DNA from: an uncultured Selenomonadaceae bacterium
GTDB taxonomy: Bacteria; Bacillota; Negativicutes; Selenomonadales; Selenomonadaceae
Assembly (NCBI GenBank): GCA_958415865.1
Contig: CATYZV010000067.1
Location: 1 to 8,223, forward strand
Direction: 5' to 3'
DNA: 8,223 bases
A program made the translations under genes and the position numbers. The notes under the pieces are model-generated. The model did no database searches. It saw only the letters and a list, made by a program, of their open reading frames with translations, and was not told the DNA's origin. Shown piece by piece: positions 1-5,962 of the stretch (positions are counted from its first letter, which is position 1; every line of letters begins with the position of its first letter).

Positions 1-8
1 AAATAAAA

Positions 9-944
9 GTGCGGAGTAAAATTGTAATCGGCACGCGCGCCAGCCAGCTGGCACTGTGGCAGGCAAATTACGTAGCGGACAGGCTGCGCAGCCAATATAA
101 AGGCCTTCAAGTCGAGCTGCTGCACATCACGACGAAGGGCGACAAGATACTCGATGCGCCGCTTGCGAAAATTGGCGGCAAGGGGCTGTTCACCAAGGAA
201 TTGGAAACGGAAATGCTTCAGGGCAAAATAGATTTGGCTGTGCACAGCCTAAAGGATATGCCGACGGCACTGCCGGATAAATTGAGTATTTCAGTGATAA
301 CTAAGCGGCTTGACTGCGGCGATGCAGTCGTAAGCCCTTTATATAAGACGCTGGATAATCTGCCGCAGGGCGCGAAGGTAGGCACTTCCAGCCTGCGCCG
401 CCGCTCACAGCTTTTGAGCTACCGCCCGGACCTCAATATTCAGAGCCTGCGCGGCAATGTCAACACGCGCCTGCGCAAGTTGGAGGAAGAGCATTTCGAT
501 GCCGTGATTCTCGCTGTCGCCGGCTTGAAACGCTTGGGTTTCGGCAATCGCATAACTCAGGTAATACCGCGTGAAATATGCCTGCCCGCCGTAGGACAGG
601 GAGCACTTGCTATCGAAACGCGCCGCGATAATGATGAGATAAACGATATGCTGCGTTTTCTGCACGATGAAGCCACCGCTGATGCAGCCACTGCTGAACG
701 CGCTTTTTTGGGCAGAGTTGAAGGCGGCTGTCAGGTGCCGGTCGGCGTTTATGCTGAAGTGGATTCTTTGGACAGGCTCAGCGTGGAAGCAGTCATCGGC
801 TCGCTTGACGGCGGCTGCCTGATTCGCGATAAGCTCATTGGAAAACGTGAAGAGGCAGAGCAGTTAGGAGTTCAGCTGGCAGAAAAACTGCTGGCAAACG
901 GCGGACTCGTTATAATGCAGAGCTTGGGGCTTTGCTGTAATTGA
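9..944 (+). CDS. hemC: Hydroxymethylbilane synthase (porphobilinogen deaminase)
   Basis: Cytoplasmic enzyme that polymerises four porphobilinogen units into hydroxymethylbilane, the linear precursor of all tetrapyrroles. The 311-residue length is normal for the family. Visible signatures are the N-terminal IGTRASQLALWQ, HSLKDMP with the catalytic Asp at residue 83 (Asp84 in E. coli), the arginine-rich GTSSLRRRSQL (about 126-136) that binds the acidic substrate chain, and GGCQVPVG with Cys241, to which the dipyrromethane cofactor attaches (Cys242 in E. coli). The GTG at 9 is chosen because the protein then begins as family members do. The frame stays open to the window edge and any ribosome binding site lies mostly outside, so an upstream start cannot be excluded. 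It is followed after 56 bp by the cobA-hemD fusion and is probably in the same operon. An upstream hemA is expected from gene order elsewhere but is not in view. Confidence 0.96.
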   Translation: MRSKIVIGTRASQLALWQANYVADRLRSQYKGLQVELLHITTKGDKILDAPLAKIGGKGLFTKELETEMLQGKIDLAVHSLKDMPTALPDKLSISVITKRLDCGDAVVSPLYKTLDNLPQGAKVGTSSLRRRSQLLSYRPDLNIQSLRGNVNTRLRKLEEEHFDAVILAVAGLKRLGFGNRITQVIPREICLPAVGQGALAIETRRDNDEINDMLRFLHDEATADAATAERAFLGRVEGGCQVPVGVYAEVDSLDRLSVEAVIGSLDGGCLIRDKLIGKREEAEQLGVQLAEKLLANGGLVIMQSLGLCCN

Positions 945-953
945 TTTTATAGT

Positions 954-967
954 GATTTATATAAATC
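954..967. promoter_or_regulatory. 14-bp perfect palindrome between hemC and cobA-hemD
   Basis: GATTTATATAAATC is a perfect dyad in the 56-bp gap after hemC and abuts the CGGAGG ribosome binding site of the short leader ORF at 981. It could be a weak hairpin, an operator, or chance in AT-rich DNA. No family of regulator is recognisable from it. Confidence 0.25.
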
Positions 968-980
968 GGAGGCATACAAA

Positions 981-1004
981 ATGCTTGGAGGGTATTTGAT
1001 ATGA
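981..1004 (+). CDS. Possible 7-codon leader cistron overlapping cobA-hemD
   Basis: A minimal ORF encoding MLGGYLI starts at ATG 981, 8 nt after its own CGGAGG (967-972). Its TGA stop (1002-1004) overlaps the ATG of the fusion gene as ATGA. That is the classic arrangement for translational coupling, and the GGAGGG ribosome binding site of the downstream gene lies inside the leader, so ribosomes on the leader would cover it or keep the region open. The peptide shows no run of regulatory codons. It may simply be a by-product of two close ribosome binding sites; nothing beyond the arrangement supports translation. Confidence 0.35.
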   Translation: MLGGYLI

Positions 1005-2521
1005 AGGAAAGTAAAATGGTGTATTTAGTGGGAGCAGGGCCGGGTGATTACCGCTTGATAACACTCAAGGGCAGGGATTGTCTTGCCAAGGCAGATGTCG
1101 TCATCTGCGATTATCTAGCGGATAAACGGCTGCTGGCTTTTGCACCCGCTGATGTGGAATACATATACGTGGGCAAGCAGGCAGGCAATCACGCTATGCG
1201 CCAAGAGCAGATAAGCCAGCTCATCGCTGACAAGGCGAAAGAAGGCAAATGCGTCGTGCGCTTGAAGGGCGGCGATCCGTTCGTATTCGGCCGCGGCGGT
1301 GAAGAAGCAGAGGTACTGCATAAAAACGGCGTGCCGTTTGAAATCGTGCCGGGCGTTACGTCTGCTATAGCAGCACCTGCCTATGCCGGCATTCCCGTTA
1401 CGAACCGCAAGGTGGCAGTATCGTTTGCTGTCATCACCGGCCATGAAGACCCCACCAAGGGAAAATCTGATGTCAACTGGGAAAAGCTTGCCACCGCGGT
1501 CGATACGCTCGTCTTTTTGATGGGCGTGGGCAATCTGCCGCACATAACACAGCAGCTTATCAAATACGGCCGCAGTGCTGACACGCCGGCAGCACTCGTG
1601 CGCTGGGGCACTAAAGCCGAACAGGAAGTGCTCGTTACTACAGTCGGCACGGCAGCGGAAGACGTAAAAAAACACGGCTTGAAGCCGCCTGCCGTATTCA
1701 TCGTCGGTGACGTGGTAAATCTGCGCCCGACTATTCAGTGGTTTGACAATAAGCCGCTGTTCGGCAAAAATATAGTCGTAACCCGCGCGCGTGAACAGGC
1801 ATCGCAGCTCACCGCGAAGTTAGAAGAACTCGGTGCAAACTGCCTGGAAGCACCCGTGATAAAGATAGCCCCGCCCAGCGATAACTACGCCGGTCTGGAT
1901 AGAGCTATCGCTCAGATCGATACGTATAACTGGCTGATCTTCACCAGTGTCAACGGAGTAGAAAGATTCTTTGCACGCCTGCATCAAAAAGGCCTTGACA
2001 CCCGCGCACTTGCCAAGGCAAAATTCGCCGCCATCGGTTCAGCTACTGCGAAGAAGCTGCGCGAAAACGGCATTATCGCTGACAAAGTGCCCAAGATGTT
2101 CCGCGCTGAAGGCGTGCTGGAAGTCCTCAAGGATGAAATTTGGCAGGGCGTGAAGATACTGCTGCCGCGCGCTCAAAAAGCGCGTGAAGCACTGCCGGAA
2201 GGACTGGAGCAGATGGGCGCGAAAGTCGATGTCGTCGAAGCCTACTGCACGAAGATGACGGACGATGAAAAAGATGCCGTCAAGCATATGCTCCAAGAAG
2301 GAAAGGTCGATATGATAACCTTCACCAGCTCATCGACTGTGGACAATCTCTTAAAGCTCATCGACGATGATAAAAAATTGCTCGATAAGACCGCCAAAGC
2401 CTGCATCGGTCCCATCACTGCCAGAACCTGCGCTCAGTATGGACTGACAGTCGATGTGGAAGCCGATGTCTACACTATCGACGGCTTAGTAAATAAAATT
2501 AAAAACTTTGGATGGTGTTAA
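1001..2521 (+). CDS. cobA-hemD: Fused uroporphyrinogen-III C-methyltransferase / uroporphyrinogen-III synthase
   Basis: A two-domain cytoplasmic enzyme of 506 residues. Residues about 6-245 are a SAM-dependent uroporphyrinogen-III methyltransferase (CobA/SUMT type): [10 protein letters not shown] near the start, [15 protein letters not shown] (88-102) and [20 protein letters not shown] (116-135) are hallmark SAM/substrate loops. Residues about 255-506 form the HemD domain, with [13 protein letters not shown] (258-270), IFTSVNGV (313-320), [16 protein letters not shown] (387-402), [10 protein letters not shown] (441-450) and IGPITARTC (469-477). HemD inverts ring D and cyclises hydroxymethylbilane to uroporphyrinogen III; the methyltransferase adds two methyls to give precorrin-2, the branch to siroheme and cobalamin. 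Such fusions are known in anaerobic Bacillota. The start at 1001 is supported by GGAGGG at 987-992 with an 8-nt gap; a second in-frame ATG at 1016 would also keep the whole domain. It is separated from hemB by only 3 nt. Confidence 0.95.
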   Translation: MKESKMVYLVGAGPGDYRLITLKGRDCLAKADVVICDYLADKRLLAFAPADVEYIYVGKQAGNHAMRQEQISQLIADKAKEGKCVVRLKGGDPFVFGRGGEEAEVLHKNGVPFEIVPGVTSAIAAPAYAGIPVTNRKVAVSFAVITGHEDPTKGKSDVNWEKLATAVDTLVFLMGVGNLPHITQQLIKYGRSADTPAALVRWGTKAEQEVLVTTVGTAAEDVKKHGLKPPAVFIVGDVVNLRPTIQWFDNKPLFGKNIVVTRAREQASQLTAKLEELGANCLEAPVIKIAPPSDNYAGLDRAIAQIDTYNWLIFTSVNGVERFFARLHQKGLDTRALAKAKFAAIGSATAKKLRENGIIADKVPKMFRAEGVLEVLKDEIWQGVKILLPRAQKAREALPEGLEQMGAKVDVVEAYCTKMTDDEKDAVKHMLQEGKVDMITFTSSSTVDNLLKLIDDDKKLLDKTAKACIGPITARTCAQYGLTVDVEADVYTIDGLVNKIKNFGWC

Positions 2522-2524
2522 AAA

Positions 2525-3511
2525 ATGTTTAACAAACTCAATACTTTAAGACCGCGCCGTATGCGCATAAGCCCTGCTGTCCGCGATATGGTGCGCGAAA
2601 ATACTCTTTCCGTCAAGGATTTGATCTACCCGATATTCGTCGTAGCAGGCGAGAACGTCAAAGAAGAAATCCCCAGCATGCCCGATGTATACCATTTATC
2701 CGTTGACAATGCCGTAAAAGTAGCAAAAGAAGTCTATGAACTCGGCATTCCGGCAGTCGAAGTATTCGGCCTGCCGGAATACAAAGACGAAATCGGCTCT
2801 AGCGCGTGGGACCTCAACAGCCCTGTACAGCGTGCTATGCGTGCCATCAAAGAAGCAGTGCCCAAGCTCGTCATCGTCGGCGATGTCTGCCTTTGCCAGT
2901 ACACGACCCACGGCCACTGCGGTGAACTCTGCGGTCATGAAGTCGACAACGATGCAACACTGCCGCTGCTGGCAAAAGTAGCAGTAAGCCAGGCAAAGAG
3001 CGGTGCCGACATCATAGCACCGTCCGACATGATGGACGGCCGCATTGCCGTAATCCGCGAAGCACTTGACGAAGCAGGCTACAAGAACGTATCAATCATG
3101 TCCTACGCCGTAAAATACGCTTCCGGTTACTATGGACCGTTCCGCGATGCCGCTGACAGCGCACCGCAGTTCGGCGACAGACGCGGCTACCAGATGGACC
3201 CCGCCAACAGCCGCGAAGCCATGAAAGAAGTCGACCTCGACATGGAAGAAGGAGCCGACATGATCATGGTCAAGCCGGCACTGTGTTACCTCGACATCGT
3301 GCGCCAGGTACGCGACCGCATCGACCGCCCCGTCGCAGTCTACAATGTCAGCGGCGAATACGCCATGGTCAAGGCAGCAGCTAAAAACGGCTGGATCGAC
3401 GAAAAACGCATCGTGCTCGAATCCCTCATGAGCATGAAACGCGCCGGAGCTGATATCATCATCACCTACCACGCTATCGACGTAGCACACTGGCTTAAAG
3501 AAGAAAAATAA
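2525..3511 (+). CDS. hemB: Delta-aminolevulinic acid dehydratase (porphobilinogen synthase)
   Basis: Condenses two 5-aminolevulinate molecules to porphobilinogen in the cytoplasm. At 328 residues it is normal length. The zinc-site motif [15 protein letters not shown] gives Cys122, Cys124 and Cys132, so this is the zinc-dependent type rather than the magnesium-only type in which these are replaced by Asp/Ala. The two Schiff-base lysines are Lys197 (SYAVKYAS) and Lys250 (MIMVKPAL), and [12 protein letters not shown] (221-232) is the conserved stretch that follows. The ATG lies 3 nt after the stop of the upstream gene with only a weak GGATGG at 2510-2515, so translation is probably coupled to that gene. 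The gene is last in its transcription unit: a strong hairpin terminator begins about 33 bp after the stop. Confidence 0.97.
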   Translation: MFNKLNTLRPRRMRISPAVRDMVRENTLSVKDLIYPIFVVAGENVKEEIPSMPDVYHLSVDNAVKVAKEVYELGIPAVEVFGLPEYKDEIGSSAWDLNSPVQRAMRAIKEAVPKLVIVGDVCLCQYTTHGHCGELCGHEVDNDATLPLLAKVAVSQAKSGADIIAPSDMMDGRIAVIREALDEAGYKNVSIMSYAVKYASGYYGPFRDAADSAPQFGDRRGYQMDPANSREAMKEVDLDMEEGADMIMVKPALCYLDIVRQVRDRIDRPVAVYNVSGEYAMVKAAAKNGWIDEKRIVLESLMSMKRAGADIIITYHAIDVAHWLKEEK

Positions 3512-3543
3512 TCTGGCAGCTTATTTATATAAAGACATAAAAA

Positions 3544-3578
3544 AAAGGCAAGCATATAAATGCTTGCCTTTGTCTTTT
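3544..3578 (+). terminator. Rho-independent terminator after hemB
   Basis: A perfect 12-bp stem, AAAGGCAAGCAT (3544-3555) with ATGCTTGCCTTT (3560-3571), closes a 4-nt ATAA loop and is followed by GTCTTTT. An A-run precedes it, so it can also work on the minus strand. It should end the hemC to hemB transcript and insulate the small gene promoter that overlaps its 3' side. Confidence 0.9.
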
Positions 3579-3597
3579 ACGCTCAATATGCTATAAT
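3570..3597 (+). promoter_or_regulatory. Toxin A mRNA promoter (extended -10)
   Basis: TATAAT (3592-3597) is perfect and carries the extended -10 TGC just before it (3589-3591). A partial -35, TTGTCT (3570-3575, 4 of 6 to consensus), lies 16 bp upstream and overlaps the end of the hemB terminator. The start of transcription is expected near 3604. The same TGCTATAAT is conserved in unit B, which supports function. Confidence 0.75.
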
Positions 3598-3633
3598 AAA
3601 CACCAAGAGAGTTAATCCGATGGTCGGTCTTTT

Positions 3634-3650
3634 CTCCCGCAAGGGAGGTG
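3634..3650 (+). promoter_or_regulatory. Shine-Dalgarno hairpin of toxin A
   Basis: CTCCC (3634-3638) pairs with GGGAG (3643-3647) around a GCAA loop, a stable GNRA tetraloop. The second strand is most of the ribosome binding site GGGAGGTG, so translation should be held low unless the hairpin opens. The identical hairpin occurs in unit B. Just upstream, CCGA-TGG-TCGG (3617-3627) can form a second small hairpin. Confidence 0.7.
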
Positions 3651-3655
3651 AGCAT

Positions 3656-3736
3656 ATGACGAATTATGAAAAAATAGCACTTGCGATAAGCGTTGCAAAC
3701 TTAATTGTCAGCAGGCTCCAATTGCTGAACAACTAA
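3656..3736 (+). CDS. Small hydrophobic peptide, TxpA/BsrG/holin-like type I toxin (copy A)
   Basis: A 26-residue peptide starting MTNYEKIALAISVANLIV and ending in LLNN. The pattern M-T/S-x-Y-E-x-[I/L]-x-L-x-I, followed by a hydrophobic stretch with LIV, matches the start of TxpA/BsrG and putative holin-like toxins of Bacillota. These are single-helix membrane peptides that depolarise or damage the cell's own membrane when not repressed. The peptide is shorter than those members and lacks their usual basic tail. Residues about 7-24 can form one membrane helix. It has a strong ribosome binding site, GGGAGGTG (3643-3650), 5 nt from the ATG and mostly buried in a hairpin. Copy B is 20/26 identical, with 7 further codons changed only synonymously, which argues that the peptide is really translated. 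Toxicity is inferred from family and layout. A short holin-like or signalling peptide is the main alternative. Confidence 0.75.
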   Translation: MTNYEKIALAISVANLIVSRLQLLNN

Positions 3737-3762
3737 TATATTTTTAGAATATCAGTAAGAAC

Positions 3763-3800
3763 AAAAGACCGTTTATGTTACCAGCATACTCGGTCTTTTT
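3763..3800. terminator. Two-way terminator shared by toxin A mRNA and its antisense RNA
   Basis: AAAAGACCG (3763-3771) pairs with CGGTCTTTT (3791-3799), with an inner TATG/CATA stem and a short loop. On the plus strand it ends in a T-run; on the minus strand the complement of the A-run gives CTTTTGTTCTT. Both converging transcripts can therefore end here, giving about 37 nt of full complementarity at their 3' ends. Confidence 0.85.
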
Positions 3801-3859
3801 ATCGAAACTAATTCGAGAGAAGCACCGACGCGCCAACATCGGAGAGACTCTCGTTCTTT
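3763..3859 (-). ncRNA. Putative antisense (antitoxin) RNA A
   Basis: A strong minus-strand promoter just to the right and the two-way terminator to the left define a transcript of about 97 nt with no ribosome binding site or plausible ORF. Its 5' half folds as a hairpin with an outer stem CGAGAG/CTCTCG (3814-3819 with 3848-3853) and an inner stem CCGA/TCGG (3825-3828 with 3839-3842). Both are seen in unit B apart from one outer base pair. Its 3' half is complementary to the toxin mRNA 3' end, as in TxpA/RatA and BsrG/SR4, where the antisense RNA pairs with the toxin mRNA tail and promotes decay or blocks translation. The role is inferred from layout; expression has not been shown here. Confidence 0.7.
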
Positions 3860-3865
3860 AGCTAT

Positions 3866-3894
3866 ATTATACTATAGCGGAAAAATTTTTTCAA
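3866..3894 (-). promoter_or_regulatory. Antisense RNA A promoter
   Basis: Read on the minus strand, TTGAAA (complement of 3889-3894) and a perfect TATAAT (complement of 3866-3871) are separated by 17 bp, a near-consensus sigma-A/sigma-70 promoter that looks stronger than the toxin promoter. Transcription should start at A near 3859. The -10 lies in the palindrome GCTATA-N6-TATAGC (3861-3878). Confidence 0.85.
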
Positions 3895-3910
3895 TGAAAT
3901 GACAGCAAAG

Positions 3911-3947
3911 AAAAGAGGCGAACACGATAAGTGTCCGCCTTTTGATT
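3911..3947. terminator. Terminator-like hairpin between the two cassettes
   Basis: AGGCG-A-ACAC (3916-3925) pairs with GTGT-C-CGCCT (3931-3940) around GATAA with one A/C mismatch. A-rich sequence lies on the left and TTTTGATTTT on the right. It occupies the same place relative to toxin B as the hemB terminator does to toxin A, so each cassette is insulated on its left side. It probably stops leftward transcripts and any rightward read-through. Confidence 0.65.
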
Positions 3948-3968
3948 TTCGATCATGTATGCTATAAT
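3942..3968 (+). promoter_or_regulatory. Toxin B mRNA promoter (extended -10)
   Basis: TGCTATAAT (3960-3968) is a perfect extended -10. A weak -35, TTGATT (3942-3947), lies 15 bp upstream on the T-rich side of the preceding hairpin. The shared extended -10 with unit A, despite different -35 regions, suggests that the extended -10 carries most of the promoter strength. Confidence 0.7.
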
Positions 3969-4004
3969 AGACACCAAGAGAGTTAATCCGATGGTCGGTC
4001 TTTT

Positions 4005-4021
4005 CTCCCGCAAGGGAGGTG
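4005..4021 (+). promoter_or_regulatory. Shine-Dalgarno hairpin of toxin B
   Basis: CTCCC (4005-4009), loop GCAA, and GGGAG (4014-4018), identical to unit A. It sequesters the ribosome binding site GGGAGGTG (4014-4021), which is 5 nt from the ATG. Confidence 0.7.
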
Positions 4022-4026
4022 ATAAC

Positions 4027-4107
4027 ATGACGAAATATGAAAAAATATCGCTTGCGATAGCTGTCATAAATCTGATTGTTAGCACGCTTCAGCTGCTGAA
4101 CGATTAG
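4027..4107 (+). CDS. Small hydrophobic peptide, TxpA/BsrG/holin-like type I toxin (copy B)
   Basis: A 26-residue peptide beginning MTKYEKISLAIAVINLIV and ending in LLND. It differs from copy A at residues 3, 8, 12, 14, 20 and 26; the helix is a little more hydrophobic (Ile14, Thr20 in place of Ala14, Arg20). Conserved YEKI near the start and NLIVS in the helix match the TxpA/BsrG/holin-like pattern. It is likely an inner-membrane peptide, toxic if overproduced, and kept off by the convergent RNA encoded just downstream. Because the two peptides and the two antisense RNAs differ, each antisense may act only on its own mRNA, or they may cross-regulate through the shared 5' UTR element; sequence alone cannot decide. 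No start other than ATG 4027 is plausible. Confidence 0.75.
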   Translation: MTKYEKISLAIAVINLIVSTLQLLND

Positions 4108-4129
4108 TTTAGTTTGTTTTGATTGAAGA

Positions 4130-4166
4130 AAAAGACCGTTTATGTTACCGGCATACTCGGTCTTTT
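4130..4166. terminator. Two-way terminator shared by toxin B mRNA and its antisense RNA
   Basis: AAAAGACCG (4130-4138) pairs with CGGTCTTTT (4158-4166), with the inner TATG/CATA stem kept from unit A. On the minus strand it ends in TTTTTCTTC. The U-run on the plus strand is shorter than in unit A (TTTTCACA), so read-through toward hemL may be somewhat greater here. Confidence 0.8.
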
Positions 4167-4228
4167 CACACCAAATGATTTTAGGAGAGAAGCCCGACGC
4201 GACAACATCGGAAAGACTCTCGTTCTTT
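4130..4228 (-). ncRNA. Putative antisense (antitoxin) RNA B
   Basis: About 99 nt from the promoter at 4235-4263 to the shared terminator. It keeps the CCGA/TCGG inner stem and a GAGAG/CTCTC outer stem; the outermost pair of unit A is lost. It has no ORF. The 3' half is complementary to the toxin B mRNA tail. Function is inferred by analogy with TxpA/RatA and BsrG/SR4. Confidence 0.7.
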
Positions 4229-4234
4229 AGCTCT

Positions 4235-4263
4235 ATTATACTATGCAGATGAAAAATTTTCAA
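4235..4263 (-). promoter_or_regulatory. Antisense RNA B promoter, directly upstream of hemL
   Basis: Minus-strand TTGAAA (complement of 4258-4263), 17-bp spacer and TATAAT (complement of 4235-4240), the same as in unit A. It points away from hemL and its -35 is only 12 bp from the hemL ribosome binding site. A plus-strand TATACT (4237-4242) overlaps the -10 and might serve hemL, but no good -35 goes with it. Confidence 0.85.
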
Positions 4264-4291
4264 TAGATATGAAATAGGAGGAGTTTTATTA

Positions 4292-5614
<1,323 letters not shown>

Positions 5615-5634
5615 TCGGTAGGAAACGGTAAGAA

Positions 5635-5667
5635 AAAAGCCGACGGATTAGTCCGTTGGCTTTTCTT
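5635..5667 (+). terminator. Rho-independent terminator after hemL
   Basis: AAAAGCC-G-ACGGA (5635-5647) pairs with TCCGT-T-GGCTTTT (5652-5664) through 13 bp including one G/U, with a TTAG loop, then CTT. It sits 20 bp after the hemL stop. Confidence 0.9.
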
Positions 5668-5736
5668 ATCGCCTGTAGTGAACCGATTAACGGCATTGCA
5701 ATTTGAAATAAAAAATGGATTTTCTGTAACTTACGA

Positions 5737-5878
5737 GCTTTATAAATTACGGCGGTCTGCCGCAGGCAGATTGTAAAATAGATGAAATGAAGATGGTTTT
5801 AGCTTGCACTGTTTGAGCGCAGCGAGTTTGCAAGCGTTATCGTAATGGAATCTATTTTGCAAAGCCGGAATTTATAGC
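5737..5878. repeat. Nested inverted-repeat element in gene-free region
   Basis: The stretch 5665-5962 has no credible gene. Within it three pairs of arms nest around one centre: TATAAATT-A-CGG (5741-5752) with CCG-G-AATTTATA (5865-5876); TGTAAAATAGAT (5772-5783) with ATCTATTTTGCA (5850-5861, one G/U); and GCTTGCA (5802-5808) with TGCAAGC (5829-5835). A side hairpin TCTGCC-GCA-GGCAGA (5756-5770) sits on the left arm. The centre holds GTTTGAGCGCAGCGAG. The whole resembles a dispersed intergenic repeat (ERIC/MITE-like) or a structured RNA. No target duplication is visible and I cannot name a family. Confidence 0.5.
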
Positions 5879-5899
5879 GAGCAGGGTCTTTTCTTTTTG

Positions 5900-5937
5900 G
5901 TTCGTTTTTCTTTTGACCGGACAAAAGAAAAATGAAC
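5900..5937. repeat. 16-bp hairpin upstream of the phosphoethanolamine-transferase-like gene
   Basis: GTTCGTTTTTCTTTTG (5900-5915) and CAAAAGAAAAATGAAC (5922-5937) form a long AT-rich stem with one G/U around ACCGGA. It lies 25 bp before the ATG at 5963, in the leader of that gene. Sequence of this kind (TTTTTGGTTCGTTTTTCTTTTG) recurs in intergenic DNA of many bacteria as I recall, so it may belong to a dispersed repeat together with the element to its left. It could slow or attenuate transcription into the gene; that is inference. Confidence 0.5.
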
Positions 5938-5962
5938 GGTTTTAGAAGAAAGGTTATCTTAT

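Larger units (their letters stand above)
3570..3894. repeat. Tandem unit A: type I toxin-antitoxin-like cassette
   Basis: First of two diverged direct copies. The period is 371 bp measured at the toxin promoter and start codon, 367 bp at the shared terminator and 369 bp at the antisense promoter. The order inside is toxin promoter, structured 5' UTR, 26-codon ORF, two-way terminator, antisense RNA body, and convergent antisense promoter. From 3589 to 3651 the unit differs from copy B at a single base (A3599 against G3970), while the stretch between the toxin stop and the terminator (3737-3762) is not alignable. No transposase, target-site duplication or IS end is visible. Confidence 0.8.
3942..4263. 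repeat. Tandem unit B: type I toxin-antitoxin-like cassette
   Basis: Second direct copy with every element in the same order as unit A. The 5' UTR is almost unchanged. The ORF differs at 19 of 81 nt. The antisense body keeps GAGAGAAGC, CCGACGCG, CAACATCGG and AGACTCTCGTTCTTTAGCT with small changes. This graded divergence points to an old duplication or two separate acquisitions of the same family rather than a recent copy. The unit's right end runs to within 29 bp of the hemL start codon. Confidence 0.8.

Noticed and set aside
1..8. End of an upstream gene (AAA TAA) before hemC
   Set aside because: Eight bases are too few to call a gene; an upstream hemA is plausible from gene order elsewhere but not shown here.
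945..1000. Riboswitch (cobalamin or similar) before cobA-hemD
   Set aside because: The gap is only 56 nt, too short for known cobalamin riboswitches, and has no B12-box-like sequence.
1115..1675. 186-codon minus-strand open frame inside cobA-hemD
   Set aside because: A shadow of the methyltransferase domain; no ribosome binding site context and no family resemblance.
4237..4242. TATACT as a definite hemL promoter
   Set aside because: No acceptable -35 box at 16-18 bp and no extended -10 TG; it overlaps the opposite-strand TATAAT, so the match may be incidental.
3581..4250. Tandem repeats considered as a CRISPR array or insertion sequence
   Set aside because: Only two copies of ~320 bp with coding content, no short regular repeats and spacers, no transposase and no target-site duplication.
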